This document shows, piece after piece, positions 1-9,047 of a stretch of 16,106 nucleotides of DNA. Every line of letters begins with the position of its first letter. The first letter of the stretch is position 1. The notes below the pieces were generated by a model that was not told the origin of the DNA, ran no database searches, and saw only the letters and a list, made by a program, of their open reading frames with translations. This DNA comes from Euperipatoides rowelli (taxonomy: Eukaryota; Onychophora; Udeonychophora; Euonychophora; Peripatopsidae). The translations under genes and the position numbers were made by a program. The stretch is taken from the NCBI GenBank assembly GCA_003024985.2, contig PXIH01S0023157.1. The stretch is one strand, 5' to 3'.

Positions 1-455
1 TCTGTTAGCGTATTTTAATAATATCGGACTCTGTCTCGCTCTGTTTGTTCTTTATCATGTGAACAATTACTCGGAGTACAAGCTCGGAGTTTTTTAAAAA
101 ACATAGCCTGTAACATCATTGTCAAAATGGCGGTGGAAGCTCACTTGCCTGGATATTGTGAAAATTCGTTAAAGATCACACCATTTTTTTTAAATTTATT
201 TTCAAAGAAATTCACTAAAAAAATAATTCCACTTGGTTAAACAAAAAAATTATTTAAAAATGAAATTATTAAGTTAAGCCTTTTAGCTCCTCCTCCTGAA
301 AACGTTAGTGCTAAAAGTATACTTTAGATGGGGTTGATTGTAATGAATTAGTAACATAGTAAAGGAATATGAAGTTGTTATACTGGAAGTACAAGCTTCT
401 CAACCACAGAGTGGCGCCCAATCACATCCGAGTCTTTCACTATTTTGCACAAGAG
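1..455. other. Left flank, no secure gene
   Basis: AT-rich sequence with a slightly more GC-rich first 130 bases. The only coding hint is a short ORF at 127-240. A 12-mer at 412-423 (TGGCGCCCAATC) resembles the start of a lysine-tRNA primer-binding site of LTR elements, but no LTR pair or gag/pol coding is visible around it. Confidence 0.4.
127..240 (+). CDS. Short ORF beginning MAVEAHLPGYCENS
   Basis: The ORF starts at AAAATGGCGG, a good animal start context, and reads 37 codons to a TAA. Codons 1-14 are mixed in composition, while the rest is AT-rich phenylalanine/lysine coding and probably not translated. If this is a first exon it should end near codon 14-16, but I see only weak donor sites there (GTGAAA, GTTAAA). 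No family is recognised. It could equally be a chance ATG. Confidence 0.12.
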   Translation: MAVEAHLPGYCENSLKITPFFLNLFSKKFTKKIIPLG

Positions 456-687
456 TGTAGATATTGTATGGGCTATTTTATTGTTTTTCCTATCCAGAAA
501 TTTATTTCTGGGGAGGGAGGGATAAAGAATGATGCATATTGATTGCTGTAAATTTTAGCAGTTATGAAAACATGTTGTTTTAATAACTGCTAAAAATTTT
601 GTCAAATAATATCCATCATTCTCTCTTCCCCTTCCTTCCAAGAAACAAACTTCTTGTGAAGCCCAACAAAATAGTAGAATAACTACA
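456..687. repeat. Long imperfect palindrome (fold-back repeat)
   Basis: The left arm (456-571) and right arm (575-687) are inverted copies around a 3-nt centre at 572-574. The inner 20 bp pair with one mismatch (TTTTAGCAGTTAT against ATAACTGCTAAAA), and similarity continues outward. AGAATGATG pairs with CATCATTCT, the G-rich block near 510 pairs with the C-rich block near 630, and CTATTTTATTG pairs with CAACAAAATAG. TGTAG (456) and CTACA (683) mark the outer limit I can follow. A fold-back MITE or a recent inverted duplication would look like this. The long minus-strand ORFs that cross it are a side effect of the repeat. Confidence 0.75.
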
Positions 688-699
688 ATTAGGCCCCCA

Positions 700-1000
700 C
701 ATAGGTAGGGGTGGTTTGCATGGGACTGTAGTCCCGGGGGCCAGGGGGTGCTCCATGCATGAACAACTTCCATAAGAAACTACATAGTTATGACAGGTCG
801 ATGTGGGGGAGGGGTGATAGGTATTGTAAAAAAAGCTTTTCAAATCCAACAAGAAGTCAACAAAATGTCCATGAAAAAAAAAAAGCTTATCAAATATTAA
901 CGAACAAGGATCCTCATATCAAAAAGGGTTATGTATAAGGGGTCTCGTCTGGATTTCCAGTCCCAGGGCCCTGATTCGGATTGGGGGGGGGGGGGGCAGG
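700..1000. repeat. G-rich repeat relics
   Basis: GC-rich islets break the AT-rich background: CCCGGGGGCCAGGGGG near 733-748, GTGGGGGAGGGG near 802-813, and a run of 14 G at 983-996 after a CAGTCCCAGGGCCC segment. They resemble other G-run segments at about 2355-2450 and 2736-2805. They are probably decayed dispersed repeats. Confidence 0.35.
828..895 (+). repeat. Short direct repeat, 50-bp offset
   Basis: AAAAAAAGCTTTTCAAAT (828-845) recurs as AAAAAAAGCTTATCAAAT (878-895), with one difference in 18. It looks like a small local duplication with no gene attached. Confidence 0.6.
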
Positions 1001-2280
1001 CTATAACACAAAATTATTTGGATATTTTATGAATTTTTATCAATATATCTAGTGTAAACATTTACATTATTATTCCTAACTAGGCTGTAAAATGACTCAT
1101 GGTAACATTCCTATCAACTAACTATTTCTTTGTCATGTTTTTTTTTATTCAGAATATTTTACTGCTCAAATACTGTATAATAAAGAAAATACTTCCACTT
1201 TAATAAAACAAAGGAGTCAAAAACGAAGCTCTATATTCAATCTGCTTATTAAGGGGAACAAAAATAAATTAAAACATCAGAAATCCAGTGAATAAAATAG
1301 CATGTAAAGCTCCAACTTAAAATATTTCTGCAGCATGAATAGAGGGGACGAGCACCATTCAATAATGTACCGGGAAAGGGAATAATTACCCGTTAGAATG
1401 ACAGCAACCATTTCAGCTGAGATTAATCCAGAGACATGCATTCTGTATTCTTAAATGGTAAGAACGCAATATGCATGTAAAATAAAGCAAATTAAGAAGT
1501 ATTCGTTTGCCCATGTAAAGGAGTTGGTCGTTTTATGATCTCTTTATCATAATTGGGCCAAGCATACTAACAAGGCATTTACTATTAAAATAGACAAATG
1601 GTGCAATGAACTACACAAAACAAATAGCTGATTCTTTCCAGATGCGAATTAATATGGTAACAAAAAATAAAATAACATTCGATATAATACTGTATTTCTT
1701 AATAAATATTATAGCTTATTAACCTTAACAGTTCCATTCCGAGAAGTTCCAGCATCAGTAAGCATGCTAAAATTTACTGCTCTTTCTTTACACATAAAAA
1801 CTAAAAATAATAATATGGCTATGATACAAACAAATACGAATCATACGCTCATGATTTCTTGTGTTTGTGTTGAATGCCCACCACCTCGTTTCATTTTACA
1901 AATTAATGGTAACTCTTAAATTATGCGCTTTTATATTTGTGCACAAAATTTAGGGTGTTGTCTAGCGGTTAGTCATGCCAGGAGGCTGCCTGTCATGCCT
2001 AATTGCTAAAAATGGACTTGCTTATTAATATAATTCATTATTTAAGCAAGATTTAATACTGTCAAATATTACAACAGAAATCAATGTGTAAGCCAATCTA
2101 GTATAGGCTATTTGTATTGCATAAACTACATTTATATAGATGTTTTGTGCAAATCATATATTTGCTGTAGCCTATATTTGCTGTAGCCTATATTATATAG
2201 TTATTTAATAAATATAGTTTATTTATTATTTTTAGTTAGCAAATATTCATAATAATATGACATCTACCAATATCCAGTCT
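1001..2280. other. AT-rich stretch without a recognisable gene
   Basis: I see no convincing exon. A splice-acceptor-like tract (T-run then ATTCAG) ends at about 1153 and one frame stays open for about 45 codons after it, but the composition is background-like and no donor follows. At 2158-2189 a 16-bp unit (ATATTTGCTGTAGCCT) is repeated twice in tandem. A tRNA-Glu-like A-box (TGTCTAGCGGTTAG) lies at about 1959-1972 without a matching B-box. Confidence 0.4.
2158..2189 (+). repeat. 16-bp unit, two perfect tandem copies
   Basis: ATATTTGCTGTAGCCT occurs twice head to tail without mismatch, followed by a third partial start (ATATT). A related AGGCTATTTG lies about 50 bp upstream. Simple local duplication. 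Confidence 0.85.
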
Positions 2281-2349
2281 CGATGATAACTACTGAGACC
2301 AGATTAAGTATAGATTTGAGCCTGGGTTCCAAACCTAGATATTACAGAA

Positions 2350-2805
2350 ACCAGTGGGGATCTAGCCATTTTTGTTGGGGGGTGAACAAAGTTGGCTTCT
2401 GCCATTCCCCATTATCTGGGGGGTTTAGGAGTATAAAATACCCCTCAAATCGACGGGTGTCCCCAATTTTTTTTTAATTTAAGACTTGAAAGTAGCGATT
2501 TAAAGTAATTTTAAACATGATGAATACTGTTTTGATATTAATTTAACTTTAGTCAATTAAAAAATGGGTTAAAAAAGAAACAAATAAAAAAACATTAAAA
2601 AAAAAATTAAAGTATGTATTTAATTTGATAGATCTTGCAAAAATATACGTACTGTAGGTGTTTATTACCTCATATTGAAAACTTAATACTGTATGTACAG
2701 TATTGTATATTTTTTAAAAGTCTGTTTTGCTCCCTCCCCCCCCCCAAGATGTGACCCTGGGGCTGTTGCCCCCTCCCCCTAGATCCAGCTCTGACAGAAA
2801 CAAAA
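2350..2805. repeat. Two inverted, diverged G-rich repeat copies
   Basis: The plus strand at 2355-2450 reads GGGGATCTAG, a gap, then CATTATCTGGGGGG. The reverse complement of 2736-2805 reads CTGGATCTAGGGGG, a gap, then CACATCTTGGGGGG. The shared order of GGATCTAG and ATC-TGGGGGG suggests two decayed copies of one dispersed repeat in opposite orientation. The sequence between them is AT-rich and featureless apart from a TACTGTA palindrome at 2687-2702. Confidence 0.35.
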
Positions 2806-2872
2806 TAATAATAATAATTAACTGTGATAAATGAAAAATCCCTACATTCCCATTATTATTTTTTTCTTGCAG

Positions 2873-3079
2873 GATGAAGACAAATCTCATAAAAAGCACA
2901 AAATTAAAAAAAGCAAGGAGAAAGACAAAGAGACTGACGATCTGAAAGACAAGAAAAAGAAGAAGAAGCACAGAAAAAAGGAAACTGATGATTCTGTAAC
3001 AGAATTAGAAGAATTTCTTGGGGGTGGGGATGTGGCCGCTGGACCAGGACCAGGGGGCGATGGGTATGAACTGCTATGA
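2873..3079 (+). CDS. Host exon: lysine-rich tail (AP-3 delta-like?)
   Basis: A strong splice acceptor (T-run, TTTTTTCTTGCAG) ends at 2872. The frame then runs 68 codons to TGA at 3077-3079. The product has three parts: a charged stretch dominated by K, E and D (DEDKSHKKHKIKK, later KDKKKKKKHRKK), an acidic TELEEFLGGG motif, and a glycine/proline linker ending GDGYELL. Lysine-rich low-complexity tails of this kind are known from the AP-3 adaptor delta subunit, which acts in sorting vesicles to lysosome-related organelles. That assignment is an inference from composition plus the LEEFL-type motif and is not secure. A donor-like site (GG|GTATGA, last exon base 3063) lies inside the ORF, so the exon either ends at the TGA or splices on, for example to 9951. 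The upstream exons are not visible. Confidence 0.6.
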   Translation, partial: DEDKSHKKHKIKKSKEKDKETDDLKDKKKKKKHRKKETDDSVTELEEFLGGGDVAAGPGPGGDGYELL

Positions 3080-3715
3080 TTCTTTGGAGGCTAGGATTAT
3101 CAAAAACTTATTAAAAGTATAAACTTTATTTTAGAGCATGCTGATGTGCCATGCAGGCTGGAATAATCTGCCATTGGATTCAAATGATTGGTTGAATGAA
3201 AACATTTGACTTCTTGTATATAAATTTATACTTAAGAATTTCTTATAATCATTTCATTGTAAATGACAATTATAATTGGAATTATATATACATGTATATA
3301 TATAAAAAAAAAACATCTGTGATGTTTTTAAATTTTTCTTTCGGAAAAACAATGGCAAGTAAATAAAATTTAAGCATTGTTTTGTTTTTTAAGAAAAAAA
3401 AAGAAAACTGTTCTCGATACATTTGAGTTTAAACTTATTATTTCTGCTAAAAATTGTGACTTTGGTGAGAAAATTTTAATCATTCAGTCTCTTCATCATC
3501 AGTAGTGACTGAATGATTTGAATTTGTTAAGTAGTCTCCAATCTGTTATCTCCGAGTGATATGTTTATATTTGAATTAAAATGAAAGGTGAAAGGTTACT
3601 GTATTAAATGCAGTTACTGTATGACACAAGTCTCTAAGTATATTTATTGATAAATTATGATGATTTTGTTTAAATTTTATTTGTTAATCAGTTGTAACTA
3701 GAGATTTCTTTATAT
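3080..3715 (+). other. Possible 3' UTR or start of intron
   Basis: AT-rich sequence after the lysine-rich exon. If the TGA at 3077 is used, this is 3' UTR with AATAAA at 3362-3367. If the internal donor is used, it is intron. It contains one clear hairpin at 3471-3525 and no other feature. Confidence 0.35.
3471..3525 (+). repeat. Hairpin with 19-bp arms
   Basis: AATCATTCAGTC (3478-3489) is perfectly complementary to GACTGAATGATT (3507-3518) across a 17-nt loop. The arms extend to 19 bp with two mismatches (3471-3489 and 3507-3525). In this AT-rich sequence it is longer than expected by chance. It would sit in the 3' UTR if the exon at 2873 ends at its TGA. Confidence 0.7.
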
Positions 3716-3820
3716 TTAAGTAAGTGTCGTACCTAAGATGGTGTTTGCGGTCAAAAAGGGCTCTTAATAGTTTGGTGTTACAATAACAATGTTATACCAC
3801 AGATGTACTGTATGCGTAGG
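3716..3820 (+). repeat. Left inverted end of the piggyBac-like element
   Basis: TTAA at 3716-3719, then AAGAT near 3734 and the 13-nt core TGCGGTCAAAAAG at 3746-3758. Weaker similarity to the right end continues to GTACTGTATGCG near 3804-3815. The 13-nt identity is read directly from the sequence. Its role as a terminal repeat is inferred from the transposase between the two ends. Confidence 0.55.
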
Positions 3821-4563
3821 TCAAACATAGCAAAGCTCAGGGTGACAATTTTTTAATTTGAAAATATCCGTTTTCAGTTTATTTCATTTTATTCCTTTTT
3901 TTTACTATCGTAATTACTAAGTTTCTTTATATACTTTTTTTTGCATAATATGGTACAAAAGTTATCCTACCTCATTATCTGCTCTTTATTGCATGACCAG
4001 TTTGAACACTACATCATTTAATATACTGTATGTACAGTACATGTGCATCAGTTTACAATAGTTATAGTGATTGTTGAAAAGGATTTATACCTACTAATAA
4101 CCTTTGTTATTTACCATCATGAGTGAGGGAATAAAGAAGTAAAGCAGTGTGACTATACAAAACAAGTAAAGCGGGCAGACATGATAGCTATTTTTACTAT
4201 GATTTTAATATTTTTTTAAAAAATAAAATGCAATTTGATACCAATTATCTTTTATTAGTGGCAATTTTATACAGTCTTTACTACTGTACTTATTATTTTG
4301 CTAGACTGGGGTTCTTTGCTCACTAGGTTCTACAGGTGCGTGGCATTCATTGCACCATACTTTTTTGCCAACCCTGAATACTTATACACTTGGTGTGAAT
4401 TTAGAGAATGAAGAACCAGCACTCTTATACCAAAGTGAAAGATGTAATAAAGAAGTACCATACTACTGGTTTTATTTATTGTATTTACATTTTTTTTAGT
4501 TTTAAATATGCATTAAGAATTTATAAAAAATAATACTCAAACTTGATAAAAGTGATAACATTG

Positions 4564-5036
4564 CTGAAGAGTATTCCACCTACAGGAACAAATTCTTCAG
4601 GTTCATCTGAATATTTTGAAGATTCCTCAGCCTTGGAAGATAAAAGTGAGAAACATTCTAGATAATAATTCTAAAACTTAGATCTCGGACAAAAATGGTA
4701 TCGGTCACTGCAACCACCTTTTTCAATCAAACTCTATTACACAATATTCTGAACGTTCTTTCTGGTCTAGGTCATGGTATTACTACTGGTTTAACAAAAG
4801 ACTCCTTTGATGCTTAGTTCTAACAGTTTAAAGGATTTTTTACAAACAATGAAGGTCAAAGAGTTGCAAGGGATAATAATAGCACAGCTTGGAAAATACT
4901 TGACCAATGAGAACTAACTTTTATTGGTCTAATTTTACTTGCTGGAATAAGCATAAACTTGGAATTTCTTATATGTGAGTTATTGTTAAACAAATATGCT
5001 GATCTTAGGTTTTCTGCAACCGTGTCTTTTTCTTTT
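4564..5036 (+). pseudogene. PiggyBac-type transposase, N-terminal part (broken)
   Basis: This is the first half of a piggyBac-family (DDE_Tnp_1_7) transposase, which cuts and pastes the element at TTAA sites. An acidic, serine-rich N-terminal piece reads from 4564 (PPTGTNSSGSSEYFEDSS) to a stop near 4663. A decayed middle follows. From 4842 the frame gives TNNEGQRVARD, then AWKILDQ, then ELTFIGLILLAG, then RFSATVS. These match the family pattern of TN-EGQR, W, an E-L-x-x-F-I-G-L-L-L-L-A-G helix, and F-x-A-T-M-S. An in-frame TGA at 4908-4910 and lost frames upstream show it is dead. It stops at about 5028, where the retrotransposon begins, and resumes at 7341. The family call rests on motif order, and the copy is strongly diverged. 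Confidence 0.72.
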
Positions 5037-5060
5037 TAAAAAAAATTGTTTATCTTTATT

Positions 5061-6369
5061 ATTACAAATGTACAAAAAGAAATGATTATCAATAAATAAA
5101 AAAAGAATTGTTAATTCTATAAGACAGTAATGATTTATAACTAGGGACGGACATTTTCGCTCTTTGTAGCATTAGCAAAAGTATAATATGGTTATTTCTT
5201 TTTCTTTGAATTTGTTTGTTTGAATTATGTTATTTAAATGCATTTAAATACCGATGAAAAAGCGAAATTGAACCTTAAAAGTGGAATACATTTTATTGTG
5301 CTATAAACAGGTGAAAAAGCTTTTTTTTTTTTTTTTTTAAAAAACATTGAATTTTTTTTTCTTTTAAACTAAAATTAATGGTCTTTGCAAGTAATTAGTA
5401 ATGTGATACTTCCTGTAATAGTCAAAATGAAATTTCTTTAATTTGACTAAATATAATGTGGTGTATTTCAATAAAGATTAAAAATAAATATTGAAATAGG
5501 ATGTCTGCAGTGGCAAATAATAAATATTTCTATTTTTTTTTTCTCCCACACCCTCCAATATCATTTAATTTCATTTAGGTAATAAAAGTTTAAAATCTTT
5601 TCATTTTAAACTTAAAATTCCTAGATGTAAATCATTTCTATAGACAATTATAATCTTTACCTGAAAGTGTAAATGCAAAACGATTTTATGAAAGACTTGC
5701 TTACAAACAGTAGTTTATACTTTTCTCTCAGCCCGGTGAGTTTCCTTAAAGCAAAATTACTCCAATTATTATGTTTAAAATTTAAAAAAAAAAAAAAAAA
5801 ATTTGAACACATGACAATGTTAACGAATTAATCAAGAAATCCGAATTTTAATTACTATATACTGTAGTTTTCTTTAAACTACTGTATATATTCCATCAAA
5901 CTTGCATGAAGAGGGAGGGGGTTTCTTGAATTTATTTACATTAAATTAAGTTTATTTTAACTATCATAGATATCACACTAGGTTTATTGCCATGTTTTTT
6001 TTTTTTTTTTTTTTTTGGGAGGGGGGAGGAGTGGTGAAAAGAAGGGTACTAAAATACAGTAAATGGTGATAATTTTCATGCAAATTATGAAATATCCAAT
6101 TTTTTTACACATTTTTTTTTTAGTGTTAGGAAAATGCTATTTTTTAGTTTGAAAATGCTACAAGATCATTTTTTAAATGATACAAATGTCCTTCCCTATT
6201 TATAACTGATCAAATTGTGCTTCTGGCCCTCAAAAAGATATAAAGCATGTAAGTTATGTAACATACTGTACTCAATTCACAACCTTCATTTATAAGTATA
6301 ATCATGGTAGGATTTGGGAAATTTTAATATCTTTCAGTATGCATTGTGGAAGTGAAAAAAGCATTACCT
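5061..6369 (-). other. 3' non-coding part of the retrotransposon, poly-A/T rich
   Basis: No coding segment could be read on either strand. It contains T or A runs of 18-22 bases at 5321-5338, 5784-5801 and 5995-6016. The last of these runs into a G-rich patch (GGGAGGGGGGAGGAG). A hairpin at 5857-5889 pairs ATATACTGTAGTTT with AAACTACTGTATAT, one mismatch in 14. Some of this may be younger inserted sequence. Confidence 0.4.
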
Positions 6370-7312
6370 CTGCATGTATTGTAGCCAGATATGGTTGAGG
6401 AATTTTTAGGAATGATTCTGGGTAAGCATACAAAATTGATTTAGCAAGCTTATTAAAAAGTTAGCATTTCTGGTTTCCAATGATTCAATGAGCAAAAGTT
6501 GAAGTGATTCGAAATAGTGATAATCTTTTATCACCTAAAATGATTTTAACTGCTCTATGCTGAACATGTTCAATATCTTAAGGGTTTTTTTTTTTTTTTT
6601 TTTTTTGTGATAGTCGTCAAACACTATAGCAGTGTTCTAGAATTGGTATAATAAAAGATACTGTATATAGTTTGCTTTAAAGTATGAAAGTCTTCACCCA
6701 TCCTTCGCAATCTATATAACATAAATTAGCCTATGCTTTAGAAATAATGAGGCCAATACATTCATTCCATTTTAAATGTCTTGTATAATTATACCTAAAA
6801 AATTACATTAGTTGCAATTGGTAAAACTACTGTTTGTATATTTTCTATATTAATTTTTTCTTTAGCAAAATTATGTGTTAGAATATTATTATACCATAAT
6901 AATATTAATATAACTATTGGGGTTTAAAACCATATTTGCTTTAAAGGTATCTTTTAATACAATACCAGCCATTTTTTGTAAGGATGGTTCACCCATAATT
7001 ACTTTTTGGATGCATGTCACTGTAAGATCATCTATATATTTTAAGCCTGTATTAGTGTTATTTTAAACGTCGTTGACAATATATCAAACTACCCAATAAT
7101 GCACCTTAGGACACAAATTCAAAATTACCATTAAATCCAACGGCCGTAATGATTTGTTTACAATGTAGTAAGAAAAGACGATATCCAGCAAGCAATTAAT
7201 TTGGGTGGTTTATAGGGTTGAGTGAACTCATAAACAAATTATGTTCCACCTGATCAAATGCCATACTAAAGTCTGTAATAAGAATGGAAATACATGTTTT
7301 TTTATTTATCAA
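6370..7312 (-). pseudogene. Reverse transcriptase of a CR1/L2-like element (decayed)
   Basis: It copies element RNA into DNA at the target site. Palm-domain motifs read in order on the minus strand. ITDFSMAFDQVEHNLF (7279-7232) matches the DFSKAFD block. QGALLGSL-like GALLGSL plus VNDV (about 7110-7065) matches the QG/ND block. LKYIDDLTV (about 7044-7018) is the catalytic YxDD. NMVLNP lies near 6930, LGIIIQDDLKWNE near 6798-6757, EHVQHRAVKIILG at about 6571-6533, and LETRNANF near 6473. All are standard landmarks of CR1/L2/Jockey-group RTs. Frames change several times, stops interrupt, and a 22-bp T run (6585-6606) is embedded in the coding part, so it is a pseudogene. The N-terminal half and any endonuclease domain are missing. 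Confidence 0.8.
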
Positions 7313-7340
7313 TAGAACTAAGGACTATCCAAATAAATGG

Positions 7341-7678
7341 TCTTGCAATCATTTTGATGATGTAAGAAATATTTTACATTTTGATGACAAAAGTTGGTGT
7401 CAAATCGGGCTAGAGACTTTTAAGGTATGTGTGCGCCTTTTTCATAGAAAATTTCAGAAAAAAAATTACATAATAAATGAATACTTGACAATTGACAAGC
7501 AAATGGGCCCTTTCAAAGACAAATGTAAATGTATGCAACACAAGTGCAGAAACCATTCAAACATGGGTTAAAAATATTTTGGCTATATGATGTAAAAAAA
7601 AAAACCCAGTCTGCAAGTTTTGAAAAAATTTTATTCCAATTTATTAAAATTCAAGGAATTTTATGTCAATTTAATTAA
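7341..7678 (+). pseudogene. PiggyBac-type transposase, middle part (broken)
   Basis: It continues the transposase interrupted at 5028. In one frame SCNHFDDVRNILHFDDKS is followed by KKNYIINEYLTIDKQMGPFK, up to about 7545. The D of LTID corresponds to the first catalytic Asp of the piggyBac DDD triad, in the family pattern L-T-I-D-E-Q-M-x-P-F-K-G. Here the usual E and G are changed to K and D. A frameshift near 7545 is needed to continue: from 7550 another frame reads KPFKHGLKIFWLYDV, matching the K-P-x-K-x-G-I-K-I-W-x-L-C-D block, and stays open to a TAA at 7676-7678. The segments with the second and third catalytic Asp cannot be recognised downstream. An ATG-initiated ORF starts at 7284, but its first 15-20 codons lie in retrotransposon sequence and are not the gene's start. 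Confidence 0.78.
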
Positions 7679-7953
7679 TCGAGGTGGATTATGAGCTTCT
7701 TGATGGATACAAATTTTTATTTTATTTTTTGCTACTTAAGGGTTAAAAAATGTTTTTTTTTTAATTCTAGATAAAATGTTAAATTAAAAATGATTACGAT
7801 TAAAAATTATGGGAGAGACTATCTTCAACTTCTGTATGTCTAGGAAATTTGAGAAGGAAAACAGCAATTTAAAGACAATACACACTTTTATATATAAAGT
7901 CGATTTATTAAAATGGTGATTAGGTAAGAATTAGCGTTTAAGCCCGTTTCACG

Positions 7954-8033
7954 GGCATCAAACATTTTTTTTTAAAAGTTTCTAAACGGGCATCACTTGA
8001 TAAAGGTTCTGTGATTGAGAATCATTATTCTTA

Positions 8034-8067
<34 letters not shown>

Positions 8068-8175
8068 TTGCCACGTCAAGTGTAGATGGAGCTGTTACTG
8101 GCTTCTATCTAGGGCATCCAACCTTTTTTTTTTTTTTTAAAGTTTCGAATAAGTCTGTTAGATGGCGCTGTTGCT
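7954..8175 (+). repeat. Diverged direct duplication (GGGCATC-AAC ... T-run ... AAAGTTTC)
   Basis: GGGCATCAAACA followed by a T-run and AAAAGTTTC (7953-7981) recurs as GGGCATCCAACC, T-run, AAAGTTTC (8113-8146). A second pair, AGATGGAGCTGTTACTGG (8084-8101) and AGATGGCGCTGTTGCTGG (8160-8177), differs at two of 18 positions. The pieces look like partial tandem copies of a dispersed repeat. A perfect small hairpin, GCCCGT-TTC-ACGGGC, lies at 7942-7956 just upstream. Confidence 0.55.
8034..8067 (+). repeat. Compound (TG)n(AG)n microsatellite
   Basis: About nine TG units run directly into about eight AG units. It sits between the two copies of the duplicated repeat described for 7954-8175. Confidence 0.95.
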
Positions 8176-8304
8176 GGTTTTGGAAAATGATCATTTATTC
8201 CAATTAGTATAAAGGATGAATCTCCTAGGGTCAGGATGCTTTCACAAACTATTTGATTTTCAGGGAAAAAGGCTATAAATACACAATGAAAAAAATAAAA
8301 CCCC

Positions 8305-8394
8305 GCCGGCGTAGCCGAGTGGATAAGAATCCTCGGCACTAAGGAGCTAATCTTGCTTCCATTCGAATCCGGGGGAACCTTCATTCCCCGGATT
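8305..8394 (+). repeat. tRNA-derived SINE head (Leu/Ser-type)
   Basis: GTAGCCGAGTGGATAAG contains a good RNA polymerase III A-box (TAGCCGAGTGG, 8312-8322), and ATTCGAATCC at 8361-8370 fits a B-box. GCCGAG and CTCGGC form a perfect 6-bp D-arm. The acceptor stem does not close and the T-stem pairs badly, so this is not a working tRNA. Instead, CCGGGG and CCCCGG around 8369-8391 form their own hairpin (GGGGAA-CCTTCA-TTCCCC). The 48-nt spacing of the boxes and the A-rich sequence upstream fit the 5' head of a tRNA-derived SINE. The tail after 8394 is not recognised. Confidence 0.65.
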
Positions 8395-9047
8395 AAATGA
8401 GTTCATGCAGAAAATGATCTTTATGGGAATACTATTACAAAACATGTTAACCATTCAACCTGGAAGTTTTTCCTTGATTTGTTATAGTCATGCAAAGTAT
8501 TGAAAATTGTTAAAATTGAAATTTGATTTGGAATTTATGTACATATTGTAAATAAGGTTCCCTTACTACATATTTTTGCTATATATCTGGCATTAAAAAA
8601 CTCTAGCTATAATATTTACAATTTTATTCTTAATTGCATCATATTTAATTCTGGATTATGTTTTGCTATAAATAAATTGAGATTAAAGAGTCTGACATTA
8701 GTGGAATTGTGACTGCATAATCAATTCAAAATTTGAATAAGTTCATTTATCCTGAATGTGTTTAAATATTAATGAATTATGATCTAATGTAAGGTGTTCA
8801 CGTATGTGTACCAAGAACTTCCTTCCATTTTGACCAATATACTGTATTTCAATGCAATGCGCATTGAGATGTATGTTTCATATAATTAGTTTCTTAATAA
8901 TACTAATTAAATCTTTTATTTTTATAAACTTATTAAATTTTCATAACATATTAATCAAAATTTAATCTACATTTAACACATTTAGACTATTGCTTAGCAT
9001 TTTAGGGTTTTTCTAACTTAATACTTTTTTATGTCTAATGAAGGAGG
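8395..9047. other. AT-rich stretch inside the piggyBac-like element
   Basis: No ORF, motif or repeat is recognised here, apart from background AT-rich sequence and a TACTGTA heptamer near 8840. It may include the decayed end of the transposase gene and the body of the SINE. Confidence 0.35.

Larger units (their letters stand above)
5029..7340 (-). mobile_element. 5'-truncated non-LTR retrotransposon nested in piggyBac
   Basis: It reads on the minus strand from about 7312-7340 down to about 5030. It begins inside the reverse transcriptase, as 5'-truncated copies do, and ends with a minus-strand AATAAA (5060-5055) followed by an A-rich tail (5050-5029). Both limits fall where the piggyBac transposase reading breaks: ATVS on the left, WSCNHF on the right. 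GTCTT occurs at both junctions (5024-5028 and 7339-7343) and may be part of a target duplication. The roughly 1.3 kb between the RT end and the tail is unusually long and contains several long poly-A/T runs (5321-5338, 5784-5801, 5995-6016), so it may hold later insertions or expansions. Confidence 0.68.

Noticed and set aside
555-852. Two overlapping minus-strand ORFs (72 and 78 aa)
   Set aside because: They read through the palindrome and the G-rich repeat relics, have no motif or splice context, and are explained by repeat structure.
1154-1290. Coding exon after a T-rich acceptor
   Set aside because: One frame is open for about 45 codons, but residue content is AT-driven and no donor or partner exon is visible.
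1955-2005. tRNA-Glu gene
   Set aside because: TGTCTAGCGGTTAG matches the D-arm/A-box region, but no anticodon arm, T-arm or B-box follows. At most a tRNA-derived remnant.
2283-2477. Plus-strand ORF of 64 aa
   Set aside because: Lies in the G-rich repeat relic, ends in a T run, and has no recognisable motif or splice sites.
2714-2971. Minus-strand ORF of 85 aa, leucine/phenylalanine rich
   Set aside because: It is the antisense of the lysine-rich exon and of the A/T-rich tract before it. Lysine codons read backwards give F and L.
8109-8384. Minus-strand ORF of 91 aa
   Set aside because: It crosses a SINE fragment and a duplicated repeat, and its end is a lysine run from the poly-T tract.
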